In this document: positions 16,954-24,999 of the stretch, piece by piece
Position numbering within the stretch: position 1 is the stretch's first letter
How the letters are laid out: each line of letters opens with the position of its first letter
DNA from: Propionibacterium acidifaciens DSM 21887
GTDB taxonomy: Bacteria; Actinomycetota; Actinomycetes; Propionibacteriales; Propionibacteriaceae
Length of the DNA stretch: 64,000 nucleotides
Direction of reading: 5' to 3'
Assembly (NCBI RefSeq): GCF_000426605.1
Contig: NZ_AUFR01000015.1
Location: 1 to 64,000, forward strand
Position numbers and translations under genes: made by a program
The notes under the pieces: generated by a model
What the model was told of the DNA's origin: nothing
The model's database searches: none
The model's input: only the letters and a program-made list of their open reading frames with translations

Positions 16954-18434
16954 GCGTCCCGGGGCCCGTCGGCCCCGCGCCCCGGCGCGGCACGATCGAC
17001 CTCGCGCCCCTGCGCGGCGCGGTCCGCGCCGCTGCTCGCTCCCCCGCCCCGGTGACGCGCCAGGAGCCGGTCGGCGAGCCGGGACAGGAGCGTCCCGGCG
17101 CCCAGGCCGGCCGCCAACCCGCTCAGCCAGTGGCGGCCGGGGACCCGCCGGCGCCGGGCCGGCTCGGGCACGGTCCAGGGAGGCTCGACCGGGCCCCGCC
17201 GGCCGCTCCGGCGCCGCACCGCGCCGCGCCGCGTCTGGCGGATGACGAGCGGGGTGCGGCGGGTCGACGCGTCGGCGGGCGGACCGCCCAGCCCCGACAT
17301 GAGGCTGCCCATGACGGTGTCGAGCGCCTGGGCGGTGGTGCGGCGGGCGGCGACGTCCGGATCGGCGCCCTCCTCGGCCATGCGGCGGGCGTGGTCCTCG
17401 TCGGCGGCGTCCCAGTGGCCGGGCACGGTGACGGCGTCGTCGCGGTGGCGCAGCGGCTGGTCGAAGTCGCTCCAGCGCCGGGCGACCGCCGGCTGGTTGG
17501 CCGTCGCGATCCAGCACGCGACGTAGAGGATCAGCCGGGCGAAGAGGTTGAGGAACAGCAGCGCCACGACGAAGGAGGCGCCCCACAGGGCCGCGCTGCG
17601 ATTCCGGGCGAACATCCTCGCGAGGGTGCCGGCGCCGGCCTGGAGGATCCAGAACATGACGGCGGCCATGAGGGAGCCTCGGCGCACCGAACGGCGCGGG
17701 GCCTTGTTGTCGGCGGGCAGGACGGTGAAGAAGGCGTAGAAGAGCAGCCAGCCGGAGGCCAGCGAGACCGATGCCGACACGAGCCGGACGAGCCAGTTCG
17801 ACAGACCGAGGGCGTCGAACGGCAGCAGTCTCACGAGATCCTCGCCCCAGGTGATGAAGACGGTGTTCGCCGCGAAGGCCAGCAGGATGAGCACGATGAA
17901 GCCGATCAGCTGGCCCATGTTGATGAGCACCTCGACGAAGAAGAAGTGCTTGTTCTCGTCCATGTCGAACTCGGGCCGCCACATGGCGCGGATGGCGCTC
18001 TTGATGTTGCCCACCCAGCCGCCGCCGGCCCACAGGGCCACGACGAGGGCGACGAGACCGACGGCCTGCCAGTTGTAGAGGTACTGGTCGACGTAGGTGA
18101 GGATCGTGTCGCGCAGCGGGCCCGCGTAGACGTTGCGGGTGATGACGGACTTCACTTGGGCGAGCCAGGCGGGGCGGATGCGCGTGAGGACGAAGCCCAG
18201 GGCGCTGAACGCGAACATGAGCACCGGCACGACGGCCAGGACGCTGAAGTAGGTGATGCCGCCGGCGAACTGGTTGCCGAGGCGGTTGTTGAAGCGGTCG
18301 TTGGTGCGCCACAGATGGGCGGCGACGGGATTGCGCGAGGCCCAGGACAGGACGCGGTTGATGCGGCCGATCGCCCCGCGGGGCTCGTTCCTCGCGGGGG
18401 CCGGCGCGGGCGGCTCGTGGTAGAGCCTGCTCAT
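16923..18434 (-). CDS. YihY/BrkB-family inner-membrane protein
   Basis: 503 residues. The N-terminal 320 residues hold about six hydrophobic segments with the family's opening pattern (GNQFAGGITYFSVLAVVPVLM) and WGASFVVALLFLNLFARLIL. A long Arg- and Pro-rich cytoplasmic tail follows, ending in low-complexity sequence. The molecular function of the family is not firmly established; older 'ribonuclease BN' labels are misleading. The tail is unusually long. The 3' end overlaps cobS on the opposite strand. Confidence 0.85.
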   Translation of the reverse strand: MSRLYHEPPAPAPARNEPRGAIGRINRVLSWASRNPVAAHLWRTNDRFNNRLGNQFAGGITYFSVLAVVPVLMFAFSALGFVLTRIRPAWLAQVKSVITRNVYAGPLRDTILTYVDQYLYNWQAVGLVALVVALWAGGGWVGNIKSAIRAMWRPEFDMDENKHFFFVEVLINMGQLIGFIVLILLAFAANTVFITWGEDLVRLLPFDALGLSNWLVRLVSASVSLASGWLLFYAFFTVLPADNKAPRRSVRRGSLMAAVMFWILQAGAGTLARMFARNRSAALWGASFVVALLFLNLFARLILYVACWIATANQPAVARRWSDFDQPLRHRDDAVTVPGHWDAADEDHARRMAEEGADPDVAARRTTAQALDTVMGSLMSGLGGPPADASTRRTPLVIRQTRRGAVRRRSGRRGPVEPPWTVPEPARRRRVPGRHWLSGLAAGLGAGTLLSRLADRLLARHRGGGASSGADRAAQGREVDRAAPGRGADGPRDAQTASARTSR

Positions 18435-18575
18435 CGCCCACCACCGGTGCGCGGGCCCGCTGCGGGCCCGGCAACGGGCCGCGGGTGCGCCCCCTCGGCT
18501 GCAGCAGGAACCATGGGCACGAGTCTAACGACGCACGAGTCTGACGACGGGGCGTCCGGGGGCCGGCGCGGGTCC

Positions 18576-19133
18576 TCAGGTGGCGGCGCGGCGCCGGCGG
18601 CGGGCGAGCTCGTCGTCACCGCTGGTCAGGTCGGTGCGCTCGGTGGGAAGCTCGGTGAGCGAGCCCTCGAGGTCGCGCACGACGCCGTCGAGGGTGATGG
18701 CGAACATGCCCTGGCCGCCGCGCAGCAGATCGAGCACCTCGTGCTCGCTGGTGCACTCGTAGACGGAGACGCCGTCGCTCATGAGCGTGATGCCGGTGAG
18801 GTTCTCGTCGCCGCGGGAGCGCAGGTGGTCGATGGCCCGGCGGATCTGCTGGAGCGAGATGCCCGCGTCGAGGAGGTTCTTGACCACGCGCAGCATGAGG
18901 ATGTCGCGGAACGAGTAGAGGCGCTGGGTGCCCGAGCCGCCGGCGGACCGGATCCCGGGGGTCACGAGCCCGGTACGGGCCCAGTAGTCGAGCTGACGGT
19001 AGGTGATGCCCGCCGCGGAGCAGGCGACCGGGCCGCGGAAGCCCGCGTCCTCGGGGACCGCCGAGAAGTCGCCCTCGAAGAGCGCGTCCTGGGCGGCGGT
19101 GAGCGCTGCGGCCTCGGGGGCGGGGTGGGTCAC
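18576..19133 (-). CDS. MerR-family transcriptional regulator (Rv1830-like)
   Basis: 185 residues. The N-terminal winged HTH is clear: AAGITYRQLDYWARTGLV, then RLYSFRDILMLRVVKNLLD and ISLQQIRRAIDHL. There is no C-terminal cysteine cluster for metal sensing. It forms the last member of the gcvH-garA-ftsR-DUF151-merR order seen in mycobacteria, where the two MerR proteins are linked to growth and division genes. GTG 19133 is used, with GAGG four bases before it. A 25-base direct repeat pair lies upstream (19153-19238). Confidence 0.85.
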   Translation of the reverse strand: MTHPAPEAAALTAAQDALFEGDFSAVPEDAGFRGPVACSAAGITYRQLDYWARTGLVTPGIRSAGGSGTQRLYSFRDILMLRVVKNLLDAGISLQQIRRAIDHLRSRGDENLTGITLMSDGVSVYECTSEHEVLDLLRGGQGMFAITLDGVVRDLEGSLTELPTERTDLTSGDDELARRRRRAAT

Positions 19134-19152
19134 GGTGCCTCTTTCGTCGAAC

Positions 19153-19238
19153 GAGCGGCCTCGCGCGTGCGGCTGCATCGTGAACACGTTCCCAAGCCAG
19201 TCGAGGCCAGCCCGAGCAGCCTCGCGCGTGCGGCTGCA
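19153..19238. repeat. Direct-repeat pair A, 61-base period
   Basis: Two 25-base copies (19153-19177 and 19214-19238) differ at one base. Each contains a short dyad (gcagcc...ggctgc in copy 2). They lie in the merR leader. Three similar pairs with unrelated sequence occur at 21597, 46775 and 49728. Confidence 0.8.
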
Positions 19239-19360
19239 CCACTGACGGTAAGCGCCCGGCCCGCACCCGTGCAATCTTCCCGATCCCGGCGTGTCGGTTC
19301 CGGCCGGACCTGCCCGGCGCGGCCCAGGAGTCGCCGCAACCCGCCAACTCATCGCGCTGA

Positions 19361-19837
19361 CTAGGGATTCTCCTCGCCGAAGTCGTCGGCCTCGACCTCG
19401 TCGAGGAAGCTCCTGAACTCCTCGACGACGTCGTTCTCGTCCTCGAAAGCCTCAACGGCCAGTTGAGCCATGAGCTCGTCGGGGCACTCGAGCGGGAAGC
19501 CCATCGTGTGCGACAGGACGGCGATGTCCGAGAGCCTGCCGGGCACCGGTTCCCCGTCGATGACGAGCTCGGCGCTGAAGACCCCGTCGGACCAGCCGGT
19601 GATGCGGCCGCTCAGCTCGTGCTCGCCGGTCGCGGCGAGCGCCCTGGCGAAGAGCTCGTAGGCGCGCAGGCTCGGGTCGTCCTGGCTGTCGGGGTCGGCC
19701 GCTGAGAACAGCGCCGCAGCGACCTGGGCGTCCACCCAGACCAGCAGGAAGCGTGTGGTCCAGGCCTGACCGAGCATGAGCACGGGCTGGTCGCTGGACT
19801 CCAGCATCTGCACCCCGACGATCGACATGGTGGCCAT
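19361..19837 (-). CDS. DUF151 bifunctional-nuclease family protein
   Basis: 158 residues. The sequence fits the BFN/DUF151 family (Rv1829-like): N-terminal VGVQMLESSDQPVLML, a central GRITGWSDGVFSAELVI, and RLSDIAVLSHTMGFPLECPDEL. Plant members are described as DNases/RNases; bacterial function is uncertain. It sits between the two MerR genes, three bases downstream of ftsR, as in other actinobacteria. The Glu/Asp-rich C-terminus is acidic. Confidence 0.8.
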   Translation of the reverse strand: MATMSIVGVQMLESSDQPVLMLGQAWTTRFLLVWVDAQVAAALFSAADPDSQDDPSLRAYELFARALAATGEHELSGRITGWSDGVFSAELVIDGEPVPGRLSDIAVLSHTMGFPLECPDELMAQLAVEAFEDENDVVEEFRSFLDEVEADDFGEENP

Positions 19838-19840
19838 GAC

Positions 19841-20542
19841 TCAGTGCTCCAGGATCGTCTGGACGAGGGCGGCGTGGGCGTGGACGACGAGGTTGGCGAG
19901 CTCGGCGACCACCTGATTGCCGTTGCCGCCGCGGCGCAGCGGCTGGGCGCCCTGCTCGATGAGACCGGCCTCATGCTCGGCGGACTGCCTGATGGCGCGC
20001 ATGTGGCGGGTGTCCATCCCGTAGTCCTGGAGGCGGCGGGCCACCACGCAGATCATGAGGGCGTCGCGCCCGTAGTACATGGAGTTGCGCCGCGGCAGCA
20101 CCATCTGCTGACGCTCCAGCTCGATGAGGGTGGCCTCGGGAAGCCCCGACTCGCGGATGAGCTCGCGGCGGGTCAGGCGCACCGTCCGGGGACTGCGCGG
20201 GGCGGGCCCGGAGGGCGGGTCGGGGGGGTCGACCGGGGCGTGGGTGGCGGCCGGGGGCGGCGGCGGGGCGTCGGCGGCGGGGGGCTGCTGGCCGGCGTCC
20301 ATCATCTCCAGGTGCTCGCGGATGACCTTGAGCGGAAGGTACTGGTCGCGCTGGACGCGCAGGATGTAGCGCAGCCGGTCGACGTCGGCGGGCGAGTACT
20401 TGCGGTATCCGGAGGGTGCGCGCTCGGGCAGGACGAGGCCCTCCGTCTCGAGGAAGCGGATCTTCGAGATCGTGATGTCGGGGAACTCGGTCTTGAGGGT
20501 CTCGACCACGCGGCCGATACCGACGAGCTGAGCCGGGGGCAT
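19841..20542 (-). CDS. ftsR: MerR-family regulator FtsR-like (Rv1828 type)
   Basis: 233 residues. A MerR DNA-binding domain (SKIRFLETEGLVLPERAPSG, then YRKYSPADVDRLRYIL) is followed by a Pro-rich linker (about residues 84-120) and a second winged-helix-like domain starting near TRRELIRESGLPEATLIEL. FtsR activates ftsZ expression in corynebacteria, and the two-domain layout matches. The ATG overlaps the garA stop by one base (TGATG), implying coupled translation. Confidence 0.87.
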   Translation of the reverse strand: MPPAQLVGIGRVVETLKTEFPDITISKIRFLETEGLVLPERAPSGYRKYSPADVDRLRYILRVQRDQYLPLKVIREHLEMMDAGQQPPAADAPPPPPAATHAPVDPPDPPSGPAPRSPRTVRLTRRELIRESGLPEATLIELERQQMVLPRRNSMYYGRDALMICVVARRLQDYGMDTRHMRAIRQSAEHEAGLIEQGAQPLRRGGNGNQVVAELANLVVHAHAALVQTILEH

Positions 20543-21033
20543 CAGCGAAGTCCGAGCTCACTCACGAAGAAGACCATGCGGAACTTCCCGATCTGCACCT
20601 CCTCGCCGGGCCGCAGCAGGGCCGAGCCGTCGACGAGGGTGCGGTTGACGTAGGTGCCGTTGAGGCTGCCCAGGTCCGTGATCGTCACGCCCTCCTCGCC
20701 CATGGTGAACTTCGCATGGTGGCGCGAGACCGTGATGTCGTCGAGGAAGATGTCGCAGTCGGGGCTGCGCCCGGCCAGCGTCACGGGCTGGTCGAGCAGA
20801 TAGCGGGCACCGACGTCCGGGCCGCGGGTGACGACGAGCAGCGCGTGCCCGGCGGGCAGGGCGTGCACCGCGGCGGAGTCCTCGGCGCTGATCTCGGCGT
20901 GGGGCGCGGAGTCCTCGTCGATGGCGGGGATGACCGACGTGGTGTCGGACGCGGTGGACAGCCGCTCCCCGCACTGGGCGCAGAAATTGCTGCCATCGGC
21001 ATTCTCGTGGCCGCATTTGGCGCAGATCATCAT
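20542..21033 (-). CDS. garA: FHA-domain signalling protein, GarA/OdhI-like with zinc ribbon
   Basis: 163 residues. The N-terminus carries a zinc ribbon (CAKCGHENADGSNFCAQCG). A Thr-Thr motif in SDTTSV matches the ETTS phosphorylation site of GarA/OdhI. The C-terminal FHA domain has AGRSPDCDIFLDD, SRHHAKF and LGSLNGTYVNR. In mycobacteria and corynebacteria the unphosphorylated protein inhibits 2-oxoglutarate dehydrogenase and regulates glutamate metabolism under PknB/PknG control. ATG 21033 is preferred because GGGGGAG lies seven bases upstream. The zinc ribbon is an addition to the classical short GarA. Confidence 0.88.
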   Translation of the reverse strand: MMICAKCGHENADGSNFCAQCGERLSTASDTTSVIPAIDEDSAPHAEISAEDSAAVHALPAGHALLVVTRGPDVGARYLLDQPVTLAGRSPDCDIFLDDITVSRHHAKFTMGEEGVTITDLGSLNGTYVNRTLVDGSALLRPGEEVQIGKFRMVFFVSELGLR

Positions 21034-21075
21034 GATGTGACTCCCCCGTCGGGACACTGTGGCTAGGCCCTGTCC

Positions 21076-21483
21076 CTATCGTAGCGGGCCGGTTGCGACT
21101 GATTGAGACCCCGTGGGGCCGGCGTGGTCGGGCGGTCCGTCGGACCCCTGGGCCTCATCGGACTCGACCTCGAACAGCCAGCCCTCGTCGTACGGCGAGG
21201 AGCAGATGGTCTCCGGCGCCGCCGCGGCGGCCTCGTTGACCGCGCTCACCACGCCGGTGAGCGGCGAGTGGACCTCGAGCGCCGTGCTCGTCGACTCCGG
21301 CTCGCCGCAGGCGTCCCCGGCGACGACCTCGCTGCCGACGGTGGGCAGCTCGACGCGGACGACGTCGCCTAGGTCGGCGGCTGCGGCGGCCGTGATGCCG
21401 ATGCGGGCGGTGGCGCCGCCCTCACCGGAGCGCACCCATTCGTGCTCGCCGCCGCGCCGGAGTCCGGCCGGGAACTGCGCCAT
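21076..21483 (-). CDS. GcvH-like lipoyl-domain protein without the lipoyl lysine
   Basis: 135 residues, normal GcvH length and fold pattern: GGEHEWVR, IGITAAAAADLGDVVRVELP, VVAGDACGEPEST and SPLTGVVSAVN. In true GcvH, EST is followed by the lysine that carries lipoate. Here that codon is AGC (Ser, 21286-21288), and the whole protein contains no lysine. It therefore cannot be lipoylated or act in glycine cleavage. No gcvT, gcvP or lipoate enzymes are nearby. It keeps the conserved position before garA, suggesting a structural or regulatory role. Confidence 0.85.
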   Translation of the reverse strand: MAQFPAGLRRGGEHEWVRSGEGGATARIGITAAAAADLGDVVRVELPTVGSEVVAGDACGEPESTSTALEVHSPLTGVVSAVNEAAAAAPETICSSPYDEGWLFEVESDEAQGSDGPPDHAGPTGSQSVATGPLR

Positions 21484-21580
21484 GTCCTCACCCCTCGGGG
21501 AACGCGAAGGCCTCCGCCTCCTGGCACGGCACCGGGGCACGGAGCGGGCCGGGCAGCACCCGGCCTGATGTCAAGTCAAT

Positions 21581-21681
21581 CATCCGCCGCGGGACCGGTC
21601 CACCCGGGCGCGCGGGGCCGTCGCGGGCCCGGCTGTCGCGGCGGATGCCATCGGGTCCACCCGGGCGCGCGGGGCCGTCGC
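21581..21681. repeat. Direct-repeat pair B with nested inverted repeat
   Basis: A perfect 28-base repeat occurs at 21597-21624 and 21654-21681 (57-base period). An 11-base inverted repeat, catccgccgcg (21581) and cgcggcggatg (21637), brackets the first copy. It lies between the gcvH-like gene and the end of pimA. Confidence 0.85.
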
Positions 21682-21718
21682 AGTGCACACGAAGCGCACA
21701 GGAAGGCAGGCCCGGTGC

Positions 21719-22882
21719 TCACGCCTCGACGGAGCGATGCTGGCGCCGCCGGCTCCGGCGCCCGCTCAGGCGCATGCGCGCCGAGTTGCGCCGCGCGGTG
21801 CGGTACATCTGGACGACCTGGGGCCCGATCTGCGACCAGTCGAAGCGGGCAGCCTGGGCCCGGCCGCGCTCCAGGCGCAGGTCGCGCGGCTCGGACAGGC
21901 TGCGGGTGATCGCCCGCGAGGCGCTTGCCGAGTTGCCGTTGCGGAAGACGTGCCCGATGAGGCCCTCGTCGTCGGTGAGGACGTCGACGAAGGCCGGCAG
22001 GTCGGAGGCGACGACGGGGGCGCCGCAGGCCATCGCCTCGAGCAGCACGATGCCGAAGCTCTCGCGGCCGGTCTGCGGGGCGATGTAGACGTCGGAGCGT
22101 CCCAGCCAGTAGTTGCGGGCCTCGTCGTCGAGCCCGCCGAGGAAGCGCACGCCCTGCTCCGAACGCGCCGAGCCGGAACCGATGACGACGACGTCCAGGT
22201 CGGGGAACTGGGAGCGCACCAGCGGGAGCGCGGGCGTGAGCACCTCGAAGCCCTTGCGGGGCTCGTCGTAGCGGCCCAGGAAGGTCAGACGCGGCACCTC
22301 GCCCCCGCGCCAGCGGCCCCGGACGCGCTCGAGCGGGTAGTCGTCCACGTGGATGCCGTTGCCGATGATCACCGGGTTGACGCCGGAGTGCTCGTGGGCG
22401 ACCCGAGCGGCCGCCTCGGAGACGGCGATCGAGGAGTCGATGCGGCTCACGACGCTCGGCAGCGCCGAGTTGAGCACCTTGATGGCCCGCATCGTCGGCA
22501 TCGACGTGTGGAAGGTGGCGGTGACCGGACGATCGGTCAGGTAGAGCGCCACGAGGCCGATGTTCGGGCCGATGGGCTCGTGCAGGTGCACGACATCGAA
22601 GCGGCCGGTGTCGAGCCATCCCTTGACCTTGGCGGCGGGGCCGGGCCCGAAGTTGATGCGGGCCACCGAGCCGTTGAAGTTGATGGGCACGGCGTGGCCG
22701 GCACTGGTGAACTCCTCCGGCCGCAGACCCGTCTCGGCGAGCAGCGCGGGGCTCGCCTGGCCGGGGGCCAGGATCGAGACGTCGTGGCCGTGCTGCTTGA
22801 GCCAGCCGCCCAGCCCCAGGACGTGGTTCTGCACACCGCCGGGGTGCGTGAAGGAGTAGGGGCAGACGATTCCCACCCTCAT
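21719..22882 (-). CDS. pimA: Phosphatidyl-myo-inositol mannosyltransferase
   Basis: 387 residues, GT4 glycosyltransferase. It starts RVGIVCPYSFTHPGGVQNHV, the PimA signature, and continues with VVHLHEPIGPNIGLVAL, ATFHTSMPT, and the GT4 donor-site block GRESFGIVLLEAMACGAPVV. It adds the first mannose from GDP-mannose to phosphatidylinositol on the cytoplasmic membrane face. The start overlaps patA by four bases. The C-terminal tail is Arg-rich. Confidence 0.93.
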   Translation of the reverse strand: MRVGIVCPYSFTHPGGVQNHVLGLGGWLKQHGHDVSILAPGQASPALLAETGLRPEEFTSAGHAVPINFNGSVARINFGPGPAAKVKGWLDTGRFDVVHLHEPIGPNIGLVALYLTDRPVTATFHTSMPTMRAIKVLNSALPSVVSRIDSSIAVSEAAARVAHEHSGVNPVIIGNGIHVDDYPLERVRGRWRGGEVPRLTFLGRYDEPRKGFEVLTPALPLVRSQFPDLDVVVIGSGSARSEQGVRFLGGLDDEARNYWLGRSDVYIAPQTGRESFGIVLLEAMACGAPVVASDLPAFVDVLTDDEGLIGHVFRNGNSASASRAITRSLSEPRDLRLERGRAQAARFDWSQIGPQVVQMYRTARRNSARMRLSGRRSRRRQHRSVEA

Positions 22883-23766
22883 GCCACGACCCCCTTGAAG
22901 AACCTCTGCATCATGTGCCAGTTCACGGTGCGCTCGCTGATCTGCGCGCAGAAGAAATCGGCTAATTCTTGCACGCCGGCCTCCAGCCCGTCAGCCCCTC
23001 GGGCGACGTCCATCGGCCCGCGGACGAGCACGTGGAGCCGCCCGGCGCGCCCGAACCAGGTCACCGCGCCGAACAGCGGGCGGCCGGTCTGCTGGGCGAG
23101 CAGCCCGGGCCCGGGGGGCATCGTGATGCGGGCGTCGCCGGCGGGCAGGTGCCAGGTGACCGGCACTCCCCGGCGGCTGAAGTCGCGGTCCGCGACGAGG
23201 CAGACGACGCGGCCCTCGTCGAGGTCGTCGCGCAGGCGTGTGAAGACGGCCCGGTCCCGCACGTCGTAGATGCGGAACCCGAGCCGGGCGCGCAGATCGC
23301 GGAAGTACTCGAACTGGCCGTCCGGCAGGCCCTCCGCCACAGAGGTGACCGGCAGTCCCTCCAGGCAGGCGTAGGCGCCGACGAGGTCCCAGCTGCCCAT
23401 GTGCGGCAGGGCGGCGACGACGCCGCCCTCGGCGTGGGCCGCCTCAAGGCGCGCCCACGCGTCGGAGTCCTCCATGACGATCCGACGGCGGATGCGGGCC
23501 TCGCTCCAGCCTGCGAGCTGGAGCGAGATCATCGTGTTCTCCATCCAGCCGATGAAGGCCCGGTAGGTGGTGGTCCAGCCGGCGGGCCGGCCCTGGACGC
23601 GCTCGTAGTTGAGCCGCCACTGGCGCACCGGCGTGAAGCCCCCGGGCGCCGTCGCGAGGACGACCGTGCCGAGGACGCTCACGGGGCGCCAGAGCCACCA
23701 GGGCAGGTGGGCCCCGAGTCTGAGGAGTGCGAGCGCGCCCGGGCGGTGGTGACGACGAGGGCTCAC
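22879..23766 (-). CDS. patA: Phosphatidylinositol mannoside acyltransferase
   Basis: 295 residues, lysophospholipid acyltransferase (HtrB/PatA) family. The HxxxxD-type catalytic motif is ALPHMGSWDLVGAYA. Other blocks are GLPVTSVAEGLPDGQFEYF, VCLVADRDFSRRGVPV and TVNWHMMQRFF. It acylates PIM1/PIM2. GTG 23766 is chosen since it overlaps the pgsA stop (GTGA) and gives family length; the longer open frame upstream lies antisense-free inside pgsA in another frame. Confidence 0.9.
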   Translation of the reverse strand: MSPRRHHRPGALALLRLGAHLPWWLWRPVSVLGTVVLATAPGGFTPVRQWRLNYERVQGRPAGWTTTYRAFIGWMENTMISLQLAGWSEARIRRRIVMEDSDAWARLEAAHAEGGVVAALPHMGSWDLVGAYACLEGLPVTSVAEGLPDGQFEYFRDLRARLGFRIYDVRDRAVFTRLRDDLDEGRVVCLVADRDFSRRGVPVTWHLPAGDARITMPPGPGLLAQQTGRPLFGAVTWFGRAGRLHVLVRGPMDVARGADGLEAGVQELADFFCAQISERTVNWHMMQRFFKGVVA

Positions 23767-24395
23767 GCCTGCGACTCCCCGGCGGCCCGCCCCCTGGCCA
23801 CGGTGGTGGCGTGGCGCACGAGTGTCATGCGCTGGGCGACGGTGATGACGCCGGCGACGGTCAGGACGACGAGGCAGACCGGAAGGCCCCAGTCGAGGCC
23901 GAGGCCGGTGAGCATGGCGCCGAGCAGGCTCACGAGCAGCCGGTCGGCGCGTCCGGCCAGGCCGCCGTTGACCTCGTAGCCGAGGGACTCGCCGCGGGCC
24001 TTCGTGTAGCTGGTGACCTGGCCGAGCACGAGGGTGACGATGGCCAGGCCGGCCCACCAGGCGTTGTTCCCGGCGTCCACGTAGTAGAGGGCCAGACCGC
24101 CCATGACGGCGCCGTCGGCGATGCGGTCGAGGGTGCTGTCGAGGAAGGCGCCCCAATCGGAACTGCGGCCGCTGGTGCGGGCCATGATGCCGTCCAGCGA
24201 GTCCGAGAAGATGAACACGAGCAGCAGGAGGACGCCCTGCCACAGCCAGCCGTGGGGGAAGCAGATGAGCGAGACCGCCACGACGCCGATGGTGCCGGCC
24301 CAGGTGACCATGTCCGGCGTGACGTGGGCCGAGAGAAGGGCGCGCGCGATCGGCGCCATGACCTTCGTCCAGCGGGAGCGAAGATGCTCAAGCAT
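23763..24395 (-). CDS. pgsA: Phosphatidylinositol phosphate synthase (CDP-alcohol phosphatidyltransferase)
   Basis: 210 residues with about six transmembrane segments. The CDP-alcohol motif is complete: DSLDGIMAR, then a spaced G, then DSTLDRIAD. It joins CDP-diacylglycerol and inositol phosphate in actinobacteria. Its place between the HIT gene and patA-pimA is the standard PIM operon order. The first codons overlap the end of the HIT gene by eight bases. Confidence 0.9.
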   Translation of the reverse strand: MLEHLRSRWTKVMAPIARALLSAHVTPDMVTWAGTIGVVAVSLICFPHGWLWQGVLLLLVFIFSDSLDGIMARTSGRSSDWGAFLDSTLDRIADGAVMGGLALYYVDAGNNAWWAGLAIVTLVLGQVTSYTKARGESLGYEVNGGLAGRADRLLVSLLGAMLTGLGLDWGLPVCLVVLTVAGVITVAQRMTLVRHATTVARGRAAGESQA

Positions 24396-24999
24396 TCGTG
24401 ACCTCCTGGTGCGGGCCGTAGAGCTCGATCCACGCGTCGGCGAGGAGCCTGCGCGTGTCGGACAGGAGCTGGGGGACGGCCTTGGTTCGTCCGATGATGG
24501 GCAGGAAGTTCGCGTCGCCGAGCCAGCGGGGCACGACGTGCTGGTGGAGGTGGGCGGCGATGCCGGCGCCGGCGACGTCGCCCTGGTTCATCCCGATGTT
24601 GAACCCCGCGGGCGCCGAGACGCCGCCCAGCACGGCGACGGCCTGCTTGGTCAGCCGGGCGATCTCGACGGCCTCGTCCTCGGTGGTGTCCACGTAGCCC
24701 GCCACGTGCCGGTAGGGGCACACAAGCAGGTGACCCGGGTTGTACGGGTACAGGTTGAGGACGACGAAGGCCGTCGCTCCGCGGCGCACGATGAGCGAGG
24801 CCTCGTCGTCGCCGGTGCTCGGCGCCCGGCAGAACGGGCACTGGGGGCCCGCCCCGGAGTCGGCCGGCTTGCCCTGGCCGCCGATGTAGACGGCGCGGTG
24901 CGGTGTCCACAGCCGTTGGAGGGCGTCGGGCACGCCGGGCAGGTCCTCGACCCACTCGACGTCCCCGGCGGAGTCCGCACCCCCCGGACCGCTACTCAC
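24388..24999 (-). CDS. HIT-domain nucleotide hydrolase/phosphorylase
   Basis: 203 residues. The histidine triad is [10 protein letters not shown], and an upstream CPFC pair (QCPFCRAP) fits a zinc site of the Ap4A-phosphorylase-like branch. [18 protein letters not shown] is typical. It likely cleaves dinucleoside polyphosphates such as Ap4A or nucleoside phosphoramidates. It overlaps thrS by eight bases and pgsA by eight, so the five genes from thrS to pimA are one transcription unit. Confidence 0.9.
   Translation of the reverse strand: MSSGPGGADSAGDVEWVEDLPGVPDALQRLWTPHRAVYIGGQGKPADSGAGPQCPFCRAPSTGDDEASLIVRRGATAFVVLNLYPYNPGHLLVCPYRHVAGYVDTTEDEAVEIARLTKQAVAVLGGVSAPAGFNIGMNQGDVAGAGIAAHLHQHVVPRWLGDANFLPIIGRTKAVPQLLSDTRRLLADAWIELYGPHQEVTNA

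Noticed and set aside
18431-18619. Short minus-strand frame between the BrkB-type and merR genes
   Set aside because: Overlaps merR coding, lacks a start signal and looks like shadow sequence.
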